From an uncultured Mobiluncus sp. (GTDB taxonomy: Bacteria > Actinomycetota > Actinomycetes > Actinomycetales > Actinomycetaceae): a stretch of 14,785 bases of DNA. The position numbers and the translations under genes were made by a program. The stretch spans positions 1 through 14,785 of the forward strand of contig NZ_CABTWO010000029.1 of NCBI RefSeq assembly GCF_902488535.1, given 5' to 3'. The notes under the pieces were generated by a model that did not search any database, was not told the DNA's origin, and saw nothing but the letters and a program-made list of their open reading frames with translations. This document shows, piece after piece, positions 1 through 7,688 of the stretch; position 1 is the first letter of the stretch; each line of letters begins with the position of its first letter.

Positions 1-1596
1 ATGCCCACGAAGCGTCCCAGTGTCCAGGTCGGCGACCCGTTCATGGAAAAAGTCCTGATTGAATGCTGTTTGGACCTGTTTAACGCCGGCGTGGTGGAGG
101 CGATTCAAGACCTCGGTGCGGCGGGGATTTCCTGCGCGACCTCGGAACTGGCCGCCAACGGAGACTCGGGAATGCATGTGGACCTGGAGAAAGTCCTGTT
201 GCGCGACCCGACTCTGACCGCTGGGGAAATCCTCATGAGCGAATCCCAAGAGCGCATGATGGCCATCGTCTCCCAGAGCCACCTCAGCGAGTTTGAGGAC
301 ATTGTGCGCAAGTGGGACGTGGAATACGCCGTGATCGGCACGGTGACCGGGGACGGACGCTTGACCGTGGACCATCACGGCCAACGTATCGTGGACGTGG
401 ACCCGAAAACTGTCGCGATTGATTCGCCCGTGTATGACCGCCCTTATGCGAAACCGGCTTGGCAAGACGCGTTGAACGCGAACACGGTGCTGGAAGCGAT
501 GGCGCGTGACGAACTGGCGATGCCGGGGGATACCGACGTGGCGAAACTGCGCCAAGAAATCCTTGACGTGTGCGTGACCAGCCCGAACGCGGCAGCAAAG
601 TCCTGGGTGACCGACCAATACGACCGTTACGTGCGCGGCAACACCGCTCTGTCCCAGCCTGATGATGCCGGGGTCATTCGCGTGGTCGAAGAGACCGGGC
701 GCGGGGTGGCGCTGTCGACGGACGCGAACGGGTGGTACACGAAACTCGATCCTTACGCCGGGGCGCAGCAGGCGCTGGCGGAGGCCTACCGCAACGTGTG
801 TACCGTCGGGGCACGCCCGGTGGCGATTACGGACTGCCTGAACTTTGGGAATCCTGAGGATCCGGACGCGATGTGGCAGCTGGTGACGGCGATGACGGGT
901 CTGGCTGACGGCTGCGTCACCCTGAAAGTACCGGTGACCGGCGGTAATGTGTCGCTCTACAACTCGTCAGGAGACACGATGAGCCAGCCGGATTCTTCCA
1001 TCAACCCGACCCCGGTGGTGGGGATGCTGGGTCTGATGGACTCGGTGACGCGGGTGGTGCCCGCCGGTTTTGTGGGCCAGGGTCAGCCGATTGTGCTGTT
1101 CGGCGCCAAAACGGCCGCGGAGCTGGACGGTTCGGCGTGGGCGCGGTTCCACGGTCATTTCGGTGGGCAGCCGCCGGTGGTGGATTTCGCTGCGGAACAG
1201 GCCTTGGGAGAAGTTTTGATTTCCGGCGCGAAACGTGCGTCTCACCTGGGGGCGCACGACCTCTCGAACGGCGGTTTGGCCCAGGCTCTGGTGGATATGG
1301 CGTGCCGTTTTGAAACCGGAGCGCGCCTGGATTTGCGCCAGTTGGAGGCCGAAACTGGGCTGGGCGCCACCGCGCTGCTGTTCAGTGAAACTCAGGCGCG
1401 AGCCGTGGCTTGTGTCCGCGAGGATCAGATAGACGCGGTGTGCCACTGGGCCGAGGCGGCCGGTGTCGGCGTGTGGCAAATCGGCGAAAGCGGTGGATCC
1501 GACCTGTCGATTACCCTCTCGCAGGGCGAAGTGCGTTTCTCGGTCAGGGAACTGGCCGACGCCAGCGCCCAGGTCCTGCCCACCCTGTTTGAGTGA
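1..1596 (+). CDS. purL: Phosphoribosylformylglycinamidine synthase subunit PurL, C-terminal part (5' partial)
   Basis: PurL converts formylglycinamide ribonucleotide, ATP and glutamine-derived ammonia to the amidine (fourth step of purine synthesis). The 531 visible residues are about two thirds of a PurL of the usual ~740-770 residues. The reading frame is already inside the conserved core at the left edge (VQVGDPFMEK at residues ~8-17), so the ATG at base 1 is an internal codon and the true start lies upstream of the window. Visible landmarks are SELAANG (~47-53), MSESQERM (~78-86), the second AIRS-type half with VTGGNVSLYN (~312-321) and HDLSNGGLAQAL (~419-430). The stop is TGA at 1594-1596. 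No obvious terminator follows; a short palindrome (ggttataacc, 1609-1618) lies just downstream. The next gene starts 107 bp on with its own ribosome binding site. Family assignment is secure; the partial state is caused by the window. Confidence 0.96.
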   Translation: MPTKRPSVQVGDPFMEKVLIECCLDLFNAGVVEAIQDLGAAGISCATSELAANGDSGMHVDLEKVLLRDPTLTAGEILMSESQERMMAIVSQSHLSEFEDIVRKWDVEYAVIGTVTGDGRLTVDHHGQRIVDVDPKTVAIDSPVYDRPYAKPAWQDALNANTVLEAMARDELAMPGDTDVAKLRQEILDVCVTSPNAAAKSWVTDQYDRYVRGNTALSQPDDAGVIRVVEETGRGVALSTDANGWYTKLDPYAGAQQALAEAYRNVCTVGARPVAITDCLNFGNPEDPDAMWQLVTAMTGLADGCVTLKVPVTGGNVSLYNSSGDTMSQPDSSINPTPVVGMLGLMDSVTRVVPAGFVGQGQPIVLFGAKTAAELDGSAWARFHGHFGGQPPVVDFAAEQALGEVLISGAKRASHLGAHDLSNGGLAQALVDMACRFETGARLDLRQLEAETGLGATALLFSETQARAVACVREDQIDAVCHWAEAAGVGVWQIGESGGSDLSITLSQGEVRFSVRELADASAQVLPTLFE

Positions 1597-1661
1597 GCCG
1601 TGCCGAGGGGTTATAACCGCGTAAGCCTGCATATTTTGCTGCTTTCGCATAGAATTACCAC

Positions 1662-1680
1662 GTCAGCGGTTGGTGCTGAC
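1662..1680 (+). promoter_or_regulatory. Short inverted repeat in the ahpC leader
   Basis: GTCAGC (1662-1667) and GCTGAC (1675-1680) form a perfect 6-bp stem with a 7-base loop, ending 10 bases before the ahpC ribosome binding site. A TAGAAT (1650-1655) upstream could be a -10 element, but I see no convincing -35. The repeat could be a leader hairpin or an operator; its role is unknown. Confidence 0.3.
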
Positions 1681-1703
1681 TCTAAGTCCAGAGGAGATAA
1701 ACG

Positions 1704-2306
1704 ATGGCGATTTTGACTATTGGTGATGAGTTTCCGGAGTACGACTTTCAGGCGGTAGTGGGCGGTGTACTCTCTGAGCTGCCCGTGAACAAGGAAGAAG
1801 ACTACTTCACTCGGGTGCGCTCCGCTGACGTGCCGAAGGGTCAGTGGCGCCTGTTTATCATGTGGCCCAAGGACTTCACTTTTGTGTGCCCCACCGAGCT
1901 GGCCGGAATCGCCGGAGTGTACGAAGACCTGCAGGACCGCCACTGTGACGTGGTGGCGGTGAACACTGACTCCGAGTACGTTCACCTGGCTTGGCGCTCC
2001 AAGGACGAGCTGCTGAAAAACGTGCCGTTCCCGCTGGCCAGCGACCTGACTCAAGAATTCGTGAAAGCGGTCGGGGTTTTGAACCGCGATGGCGTGTGTG
2101 ACCGCGCGTCTTACCTGGTCGACCCCGATAATCGGGTGCGTTTCGTCTCGGTCGACGACGGTTCGGTCGGGCGTAACGCTGAGGAGCTGGTGCGTCAGCT
2201 CGATGCCTTGCAGTCCGGCGGCTTGACCTCTTGTGGGTGGCATCCGGGCGAACCGACCCTCGATGTGTTCAAAGCGGCCACGAACTTGGTGTCGCTGTCT
2301 ATCTGA
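1704..2306 (+). CDS. ahpC: Alkyl hydroperoxide reductase C / typical 2-Cys peroxiredoxin
   Basis: Cytosolic peroxiredoxin of the AhpC/Prx1 group, 200 residues, which reduces hydrogen peroxide, organic peroxides and peroxynitrite. The peroxidatic cysteine is C62 in FTFVCPTEL. The resolving cysteine near the C-terminus is C177 in SCGWHPGEPTL. Mycobacterial AhpC has a C-A-C motif here; this protein has T-S-C, so only one of the two C-terminal cysteines remains. There is one further cysteine (C132). The ATG at 1704 has a strong GAGGAG site at 1691-1696, 7 bases upstream. The gene is followed by a strong terminator, so it is probably a single-gene transcript or the end of a purL read-through transcript. 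No ahpD or ahpF partner is adjacent, so its electron donor is not visible here. Confidence 0.95.
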   Translation: MAILTIGDEFPEYDFQAVVGGVLSELPVNKEEDYFTRVRSADVPKGQWRLFIMWPKDFTFVCPTELAGIAGVYEDLQDRHCDVVAVNTDSEYVHLAWRSKDELLKNVPFPLASDLTQEFVKAVGVLNRDGVCDRASYLVDPDNRVRFVSVDDGSVGRNAEELVRQLDALQSGGLTSCGWHPGEPTLDVFKAATNLVSLSI

Positions 2307-2323
2307 TTCTGTCTTCATCTTCA

Positions 2324-2361
2324 TGACCGGGGAACCTCACGGGTTTCCCGGTCACTTTTTT
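2324..2361 (+). terminator. Rho-independent terminator of ahpC
   Basis: A 13-bp stem with one G-T wobble (arms 2324-2336 and 2342-2354, 5-base loop) is followed by a run of six T at 2356-2361, starting 18 bases after the ahpC stop codon. Confidence 0.9.
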
Positions 2362-2442
2362 GGTTTCGCGGCGTGCACAAGGGCGGTGGTGCGGCTGGCT
2401 CGGAAACGCCACGGAGCGTGTCCAAGATGCGGAACGATTCTT

Positions 2443-2468
2443 TTGTCAAGTGAGACAGGTGGTATATT
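2443..2468 (+). promoter_or_regulatory. Candidate gdhA promoter with extended -10
   Basis: TATATT (2463-2468) is preceded by TGG, giving a TGn extended -10 element. A TTGTCA at 2443-2448 resembles a -35 box, but the spacer is only 14 bases, so the extended -10 would have to carry most of the recognition. It lies 40 bases upstream of the gdhA start in a locally AT-rich stretch. Confidence 0.4.
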
Positions 2469-2508
2469 TGGCGCAACAAAATTATTTAAACCAAAGGAGC
2501 GTAAACTC

Positions 2509-3849
2509 ATGCATCCTAAACTAGAAAAAGTATTACAAGAAACTGATCATCGTAACCCCGGCGAACCGGAGTTCCTCCAGGCCTTGACCGAGGTACTCAT
2601 CTCGCTGGATCCGATTATCGAACGGCACCCCGAATACGCTGATTACGGCCTGTTGGAGCGTCTGACCGAGCCGGAACGCCAGATTATTTTCCGCGTTCCC
2701 TGGGTTGATGACCACGGCGATGTCCAGGTCAACCGCGGCTACCGCGTGGAGTTCAACAGCGCGCTCGGCCCGTACAAGGGCGGCTTGCGTTTCCACAAGT
2801 CGGTGAACCGCAACATCATCAAGTTCCTGGGGTTCGAGCAAATCTTTAAGAACGCCTTGACGAACCAGGGCATCGGCGGCGGCAAGGGCGGTTCGGACTT
2901 CGACCCCCACGGCAAGTCAGATAACGAAGTCATGCTGTTCTGCCAGTCCTTCATGACCGAGCTCTACCGTCACATCGGCGACAAGACCGACGTCCCTGCT
3001 GGTGACATCGGTGTGGGCGGCCGCGAGATTGGCTACCTGTTCGGTCAGTACAAGCGTCTGACCGGCGTGCACGAGGCCGGTGTTTTGACCGGGAAAGGTC
3101 TGGGCTGGGGCGGTTCTCTGGTGCGTACCGAGGCGACCGGTTACGGTCAGGTCATGTTCGCCCGCTTCATGGCCGAGGATCGGGGCGAATCCCTGGAAGG
3201 CCGGACCTGCGCGGTTTCCGGTTCGGGCAACGTGGCGATCTACGCCATCGAAAAAGCCCAGCAGCTCGGCGCTAAGCCGGTGACCTGTTCGGATTCCAAC
3301 GGCTGGGTGTATGACAAGGAAGGTATCGACCTGGATTTGCTCAAAGAGATTAAGGAAAAGCGCCGCGGTCGGGTTTCCGATTATGCCGCGCAGCGCCCCA
3401 GCGCGGAGTTCCACGATTCCGGTCGGGTTTGGGTCGTTCCCGTGGATGTGGCTCTGCCTGCCGCGACTCAAAACGAAATCGATGAAAACGACGCTCGGAC
3501 CTTGGTTAAGAACGGCTGCAAGTATGTGGCGGAGGGCGCGAATATGCCCTCGACTCCCGAGGCTATTGATATCTTCCAGGCTGCTCCCGGAGTTTCCTAC
3601 GCTCCGGGCAAGGCCGCTAACGCCGGTGGCGTGGGGACTTCCGCTTTCGAGATGGAACAGAATGCCTCGCGTTCCCACTGGTCTTTCGAGTATGCCGAGG
3701 AACGTTTGGAAGCCATGATGCGCGACATTCACACCGACTGCTTGGCCACCGCGGAGGATTACGGCAAGCCCGGCGACTACGTTTACGGTGCGAACATCAC
3801 CGGTTTCCGCCGCGTTGCTGACGCCATGCTGGCTCACGGCGTCATCTGA
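2509..3849 (+). CDS. gdhA: NADP-specific glutamate dehydrogenase
   Basis: Hexameric class I glutamate dehydrogenase, 446 residues (family usually ~444-450), which makes glutamate from 2-oxoglutarate and ammonium with NADPH. Visible landmarks are the substrate-binding GPYKGGLRFH (~87-96), the catalytic lysine K126 in GIGGGKGGSDFDP, PAGDIGVGGREIGYL (~163-177), and the nucleotide-binding GSGNVA (~238-243). The frame is open further upstream, but ATG 2509 is chosen because AAGGAG (2494-2499) precedes it by 9 bases and the family N-terminus begins here. The first ~16 codons are much more A/T-rich than the rest (CTA, GTA, TTA, CAA), as is common where a highly expressed gene needs an unstructured start. 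It converges on nadE, with hairpins between them. Confidence 0.96.
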   Translation: MHPKLEKVLQETDHRNPGEPEFLQALTEVLISLDPIIERHPEYADYGLLERLTEPERQIIFRVPWVDDHGDVQVNRGYRVEFNSALGPYKGGLRFHKSVNRNIIKFLGFEQIFKNALTNQGIGGGKGGSDFDPHGKSDNEVMLFCQSFMTELYRHIGDKTDVPAGDIGVGGREIGYLFGQYKRLTGVHEAGVLTGKGLGWGGSLVRTEATGYGQVMFARFMAEDRGESLEGRTCAVSGSGNVAIYAIEKAQQLGAKPVTCSDSNGWVYDKEGIDLDLLKEIKEKRRGRVSDYAAQRPSAEFHDSGRVWVVPVDVALPAATQNEIDENDARTLVKNGCKYVAEGANMPSTPEAIDIFQAAPGVSYAPGKAANAGGVGTSAFEMEQNASRSHWSFEYAEERLEAMMRDIHTDCLATAEDYGKPGDYVYGANITGFRRVADAMLAHGVI

Positions 3850-3865
3850 TTTTTGCCGCTTATAC

Positions 3866-3908
3866 TAAAAAAACTGCTCGGTATGCCGTATGGCATACCG
3901 AGCAGTTT
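3866..3908 (-). terminator. Perfect 17-bp hairpin, terminator for nadE (possibly bidirectional)
   Basis: Arms 3871-3887 and 3892-3908 are perfectly complementary, with a 4-base loop. On the plus strand the 5' side carries the run of A, so the U-run follows the hairpin on the minus strand. The hairpin is therefore best placed to end leftward nadE transcripts. For gdhA it lies 21 bases after the stop and has only the TTT at the end of the stem, so it may work more weakly in that direction. Confidence 0.8.
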
Positions 3909-3988
3909 AAGCCGGTTTTGTTGAATGCTTAAACAGATTTTCAGCTGGTTTTGGCCAGGTTATCCAGGGCGGATTTGATTTATAAGGT

Positions 3989-4036
3989 GGGATATGGGCA
4001 GTAGCTGCAAATAATGGCAGCTACTGCCCATATCCC
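3989..4036. repeat. Perfect 20-bp inverted repeat between gdhA and nadE
   Basis: Arms 3989-4008 and 4017-4036 are exact reverse complements, with an 8-base loop (aaataatg). There is no T-run on either side, so it is not a textbook intrinsic terminator. It lies 50 bp past the nadE stop and 80 bp from the neighbouring hairpin. It could be a 3'-end processing or stability structure, or a dispersed intergenic palindrome. Confidence 0.8.
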
Positions 4037-4086
4037 CCTAGTTAGCCACACCCGCGCGGGTATTGAACGAATTTTCCAGCATCGGG

Positions 4087-6135
4087 TTACAGGTTTTTCA
4101 GTTGCGCCAGGGCGGCCGCGGGGGACAGGTCCGAGGGGAAGTTGAATCCGGCGCGGGGCGACAGCGTCATGCCCTCCCAGATGACGGGCCCATCGACCGA
4201 GGTAGAGCGCTTGTACTGCTGGGTCAGGAAGCGGCGGTAAAACACTTCCAGCCATTTCAGTACTTCCTCGCGGGTAAAGTAGCGGCCCTCGTTTGACCAG
4301 TCGCCCGCGGAGTCTTTCGTGTCCCCGGCATCCTGGCACTTATCCGCGGTGTCCTGACACGTACACCCCTGTGGTTTGGTAAACGCTGCCAGCGCCAGGA
4401 ACCCGACCAGGTCCGGTCCGGCCCCGCGCAGCGTGTGGTACAGGAAGAAATCGTGCAACAGGTACGGCCCGATTGACCCCTCGGTAGTCTGGTGTTGAGC
4501 CGTCCCGCCGCTCTCGTGGTCGGGAATCAGCTCCGGGGTGACATCGGTGGCGATGATGGATTCCACCGTGTCCAGCAGACCCGCGGGGTCGGCGACCAAC
4601 TCGCGCTCGATGAGCACCTCGGTGGCCTCGCGAATCAGATCGGGCATCATCGACTTGGGCACGCCGCAGTTCACCGAATAGTGGCTCATGTGGTCCCCGA
4701 CGCCGTAAGTCGTCCACCCCAGCGCACTTTCGGACAAATCCCCGGTCCCCAGCACGAATCCGCGGCGCTGATTGGCCAGCCGGAACAGGTAATCGCTGCG
4801 CAGCCCGGCTTGTACGTTCTCAAACGTGACGTCATAGACCGCCTCGCCGTATCCGGCGGGGTGTCCCATCGTTTTCAGCATCTCGGTCGCAGAAGGCCGG
4901 ATGTCGATAAGTTCGCAGCCCACCCCGATGGCGTCGGCCAGTTTTTGGGCGTTGCCTTTCGTGTGTTCCGAAGTGGCGAAACCCGGCAGGGTAAAAGTGA
5001 GGATATCCGCCTTGAAGTCGTTGCTTTCGCGGTTCGGCTCCGCCGTCTGCTGCGCCGACTCATGCGCTCTCGCGCTGTCGCGGGTGGCTTTAGCCGCCGT
5101 TGCGACCAGCAGGGCCAGCGTCGAGTCCAGGCCGCCAGAAATCCCCAAAACAATGTTCGAATCCCCCAATGCCTGCAAGCGCCGCACCAGGGCGTCGCGC
5201 TGTATATCGAAGGCTTCGCGCAGGTCAGCCCGGTAGCGCCGGTCCGTCACGGGAACCAGGGGACGTTGTGCGGGCGGCTCCAGCAGGGGAATCTCGGTGT
5301 CCAAATCCAGCGCCACCTCGAAGTTTCCGTATCCGGTCAGCTCGGTATAGCCAGGACCGGTGTAGCGCACCGCCCGTGCCAGTTCCGGCAGCACGATGTC
5401 AGCCAGGGTCAAACCGGCACTGCTCAGGTGCGTTTCCGCAGCCAGGACCTGACCATCGGCGGCTATAAATCCGCTGGCGCTGTAAGCCCCGTCGGTGGAG
5501 GATTCGCCGTGGGAGCCAATCGTTTGCACGACTGCCAGGTGCAGGTCACGAGAGAGGGTGCGAGCCGCGCGGTGCAGGTGACGGGTGGAGCCGACCGTGT
5601 GTGCCGGTGCGGCCAGGTGGGCGATGACGGTGGCGGTGGGCAAGGAATTACCTGACATGGCCGCGCCGAAAGAATTGCAGGTATAAAAGCTCACCGGAGC
5701 CGGATTGTCGGCTACGGCCAGCCGGTTCAGCGAGCCGACGACCGGCAAAATATGCAGTCCCGGCAGGTTCGTGGCCGAAAATCCCCAGCTCTGGTCCAAG
5801 TCATCGTGAGCCTCTCCGCCCCAAATAGACACGGCCCGTGACACCCCGCCGAGCCTGGCCCCGACGATGATGACTATCGAAAGGTCTGCGGTCTGGGTCG
5901 CAATCCAATGCAGTGCCGAAACGGTGGCGTTGGCGACCGCGGTGTTCGCTCCCCAATCGCCGAGGGTGACGCCGGTCAAGCAGTCTTGCGGGAACACCAC
6001 CAGGGCGGCGTGTTGGGCGGCGGCAGCCCGAGCCAATTCGACGATTTGGCGGGCATTGGCGTGGGGGTCTCCCAGCTGGATGGTAAAAGTCGCGCTGGCT
6101 ACGCGCGCGATTCCGTGAGCATAGATGTTATCCAT
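4087..6135 (-). CDS. nadE: NAD(+) synthetase, two-domain form with degenerate glutaminase domain
   Basis: Last step of NAD synthesis: amidation of nicotinate adenine dinucleotide using ATP. The protein has 682 residues, about the length of the M. tuberculosis glutamine-dependent enzyme. Residues ~1-290 align with the nitrilase-type glutaminase domain and ~300-682 with the synthetase. The synthetase looks intact: P-loop SGGLDST (333-339), LPGFATSEHTKGNA (~383-396), FENVQAGLRSDYLFR (~438-452), GTGDLSE (463-469). The glutaminase triad (Glu-Lys-Cys) is not intact. The Glu of FPEL is Q50 in FPQDCLTG, the lysine loop is gone, and no lysine occurs before K349; a cysteine remains at C153 in YTCNSFG. 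Two insertions relative to M. tuberculosis are seen, at ~350-372 and at ~591-610 (CTCQDTADKC). An in-frame TAA at 6145-6147 fixes ATG 6135 as the earliest start; the ribosome binding site is weak. Family certain; ammonia dependence inferred. Confidence 0.94.
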   Translation of the reverse strand: MDNIYAHGIARVASATFTIQLGDPHANARQIVELARAAAAQHAALVVFPQDCLTGVTLGDWGANTAVANATVSALHWIATQTADLSIVIIVGARLGGVSRAVSIWGGEAHDDLDQSWGFSATNLPGLHILPVVGSLNRLAVADNPAPVSFYTCNSFGAAMSGNSLPTATVIAHLAAPAHTVGSTRHLHRAARTLSRDLHLAVVQTIGSHGESSTDGAYSASGFIAADGQVLAAETHLSSAGLTLADIVLPELARAVRYTGPGYTELTGYGNFEVALDLDTEIPLLEPPAQRPLVPVTDRRYRADLREAFDIQRDALVRRLQALGDSNIVLGISGGLDSTLALLVATAAKATRDSARAHESAQQTAEPNRESNDFKADILTFTLPGFATSEHTKGNAQKLADAIGVGCELIDIRPSATEMLKTMGHPAGYGEAVYDVTFENVQAGLRSDYLFRLANQRRGFVLGTGDLSESALGWTTYGVGDHMSHYSVNCGVPKSMMPDLIREATEVLIERELVADPAGLLDTVESIIATDVTPELIPDHESGGTAQHQTTEGSIGPYLLHDFFLYHTLRGAGPDLVGFLALAAFTKPQGCTCQDTADKCQDAGDTKDSAGDWSNEGRYFTREEVLKWLEVFYRRFLTQQYKRSTSVDGPVIWEGMTLSPRAGFNFPSDLSPAAALAQLKNL

Positions 6136-6174
6136 GAAACCAGTTTAGTCGCCTGCGGTCGCCCGCGGTCCTAT

Positions 6175-6206
6175 CCGCCAATACACCAACCCACCAACTC
6201 ACCAAT
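6175..6206. repeat. Four tandem 8-bp repeats in the nadE/galT divergent region
   Basis: On the plus strand the units are CCGCCAAT, ACACCAAC, CCACCAAC and TCACCAAT, end to end with the shared core CCAA. On the nadE strand this is a G-rich run of GTTGGTG-like units, 40-71 bases upstream of the nadE start. It could be a regulator-binding array or a structured leader. Confidence 0.55.
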
Positions 6207-6265
6207 CCGCCCTCGGCCGCACGTACCGACACTCCACGGTCGCCCCGACTGGCCCAGATACACGG

Positions 6266-6277
6266 ACTTAACACATA
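6266..6277 (+). promoter_or_regulatory. Box shared by galT and galK upstream regions (galT copy)
   Basis: ACTTAACACATA, followed by a C-rich stretch ending CCCCAC. The same 12-mer with one change lies upstream of galK at 7650-7661. It lies 52 bases upstream of the galT ATG. A possible -10 (TAGAAT, 6304-6309) sits between it and the gene. Confidence 0.35.
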
Positions 6278-6329
6278 CCCCCACTTTGGGCCCACATTCC
6301 GCTTAGAATTAACCCGAAAGGGGTACGTG

Positions 6330-7589
6330 ATGGAACACCTGGTACGCAAAACCGCGATAAAACTGGCTGATGGCCGCGATTTGTTCTATTTTGACGATTC
6401 TGAGCCCTATGTTTCCGGGCGGGCCACTCGCCGCAGCGACGATCCGCGTCCGCTGCCGCCTCGATTTGAGTCGGAGAATGGAACGGCGGTGTCGGGCCCG
6501 ATTATGCGCCGCGACCCGTTGACGGGGGATTGGATTCCGATGGCGGCTCACCGCATGAACCGCACTTTCCTGCCGCCCGCCGACGCCAACCCGCTCGGGC
6601 CGGCGCGTCCGGGCGCGACCTACCAAGACGGCGAAATCCCCGACACCGACTATGACGTGGTGGTTTTTGAAAACCGTTTCCCTTCCCTGCTGGAAGTCCC
6701 CGGCGTAAACAATGCCGAAACCCACCCGGACGGCCAGGACTTGTTCTGTGAGCGTCCCGCCAATGGACGCTGCGAAGTCGTGTGTTTCGGCCCGGATTTA
6801 CACACGAACCTGGTTTCGATGGGACCGCACCGAATGCGAACCGTCATTGAGGCCTGGGCGGACCGCACCGCCGCGCTGTCGGCGTTGCCCCAGATAAAAC
6901 AGGTTTTCGTGTTTGAAAATCACGGCGAGGACATCGGGGTAACTCTGTCTCACCCGCACGGGCAAATCTATGCTTACCCTTACCTGACGCCGAAGACCGC
7001 GGCGATGTTGCGCCAGGCGCGAGCGCTGGCGGAAAAAACCGGCGACCCCGAGGTGAACCTCATTGCCTCGGTGCGGGACGCAGAAGTCCGGGCGGGCACG
7101 CGCCTGGTCGCGGAAAATTCTCACTGGGTGCTCTATGTTCCGGTCGCGGCGCGTTGGCCCATCGAGTTTCACCTGGTGCCGCGGCGAATCGTGCCGGATT
7201 TCGCGGCTCTGGATGCGGCTCAACGTGAATCGCTGGCCGACATTTACCTAAAGATGATGATTGTGGCGAACCATTTTCATCGCGAGCCGGCCCGCGGCGA
7301 GGACGCGCAGCCGGGGGCATATCTGCCGGTCAACTATATTTCGGCGTGGCATCAAGCGCCGGTGTCGCCCGCGGACGGTCGCGGCCAGCTGGGCTTGCAC
7401 TGCGAGTTTTTCTCTTTCTTGCGCGCGCCGGGCAAACTGAAATACCTGGCGGGTTCCGAATCTGGCATGGGCGCCTGGATTTCCGACACGACCCCGGAAC
7501 GGATTGCCACCCGCGCCCGCCAGGCGGCCCACGAGTGCGTGGAGCTGGACGCTTTTGCGGGCCTGGATTACCCCACGACTTTTCACTAG
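6330..7589 (+). CDS. galT: Galactose-1-phosphate uridylyltransferase
   Basis: Leloir pathway enzyme that swaps UMP between UDP-glucose and galactose-1-phosphate. From ATG 6330 it has 419 residues. The active site SHPHGQIYAYPY (~207-218) holds the nucleophilic histidine H210. Other family signatures are RRDPLTGDWIPMAAHR (~60-75), DYDVVVFENRFPSL (~107-120), and a late EFHLVPRR. The Cys-x-x-Cys pair that binds structural zinc in E. coli GalT is absent; the corresponding stretch reads NPLGPARPG (~87-95). A GTG lies directly before the ATG (6327), but GAAAGGGG at 6316-6323 is better spaced for ATG 6330. galK follows after 99 bp, so the two are probably co-transcribed or co-regulated. The upstream region is shared with divergent nadE. 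Confidence 0.95.
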   Translation: MEHLVRKTAIKLADGRDLFYFDDSEPYVSGRATRRSDDPRPLPPRFESENGTAVSGPIMRRDPLTGDWIPMAAHRMNRTFLPPADANPLGPARPGATYQDGEIPDTDYDVVVFENRFPSLLEVPGVNNAETHPDGQDLFCERPANGRCEVVCFGPDLHTNLVSMGPHRMRTVIEAWADRTAALSALPQIKQVFVFENHGEDIGVTLSHPHGQIYAYPYLTPKTAAMLRQARALAEKTGDPEVNLIASVRDAEVRAGTRLVAENSHWVLYVPVAARWPIEFHLVPRRIVPDFAALDAAQRESLADIYLKMMIVANHFHREPARGEDAQPGAYLPVNYISAWHQAPVSPADGRGQLGLHCEFFSFLRAPGKLKYLAGSESGMGAWISDTTPERIATRARQAAHECVELDAFAGLDYPTTFH

Positions 7590-7649
7590 ACCCCCACTCC
7601 CGCCCCCGGTACCCGTCCGAACGGTAAACCAAGTCAACCGCCCTTCTGA

Positions 7650-7661
7650 ACTTAATACATA
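7650..7661 (+). promoter_or_regulatory. Box shared by galT and galK upstream regions (galK copy)
   Basis: ACTTAATACATA, 27 bases upstream of the galK ATG and followed by a C-rich stretch ending CCCCAC. It matches the galT copy at 11 of 12 positions. It could be a promoter element or the site of a galactose regulator. Confidence 0.35.
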
Positions 7662-7688
7662 AATCCCCACCACGAAACGAGGCAAATC

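Noticed and set aside
967..1650. 227-codon open frame on the minus strand
   Set aside because: Shadow of the purL C-terminus with no recognisable motif or ribosome binding site.
2233..2508. In-frame upstream extension of gdhA
   Set aside because: It overlaps ahpC and its terminator; the family N-terminus and a good ribosome binding site support ATG 2509.
4492..5655. Long open frame (387 codons) on the plus strand
   Set aside because: Antisense shadow of nadE; the nadE frame has clear family motifs and this one has none.
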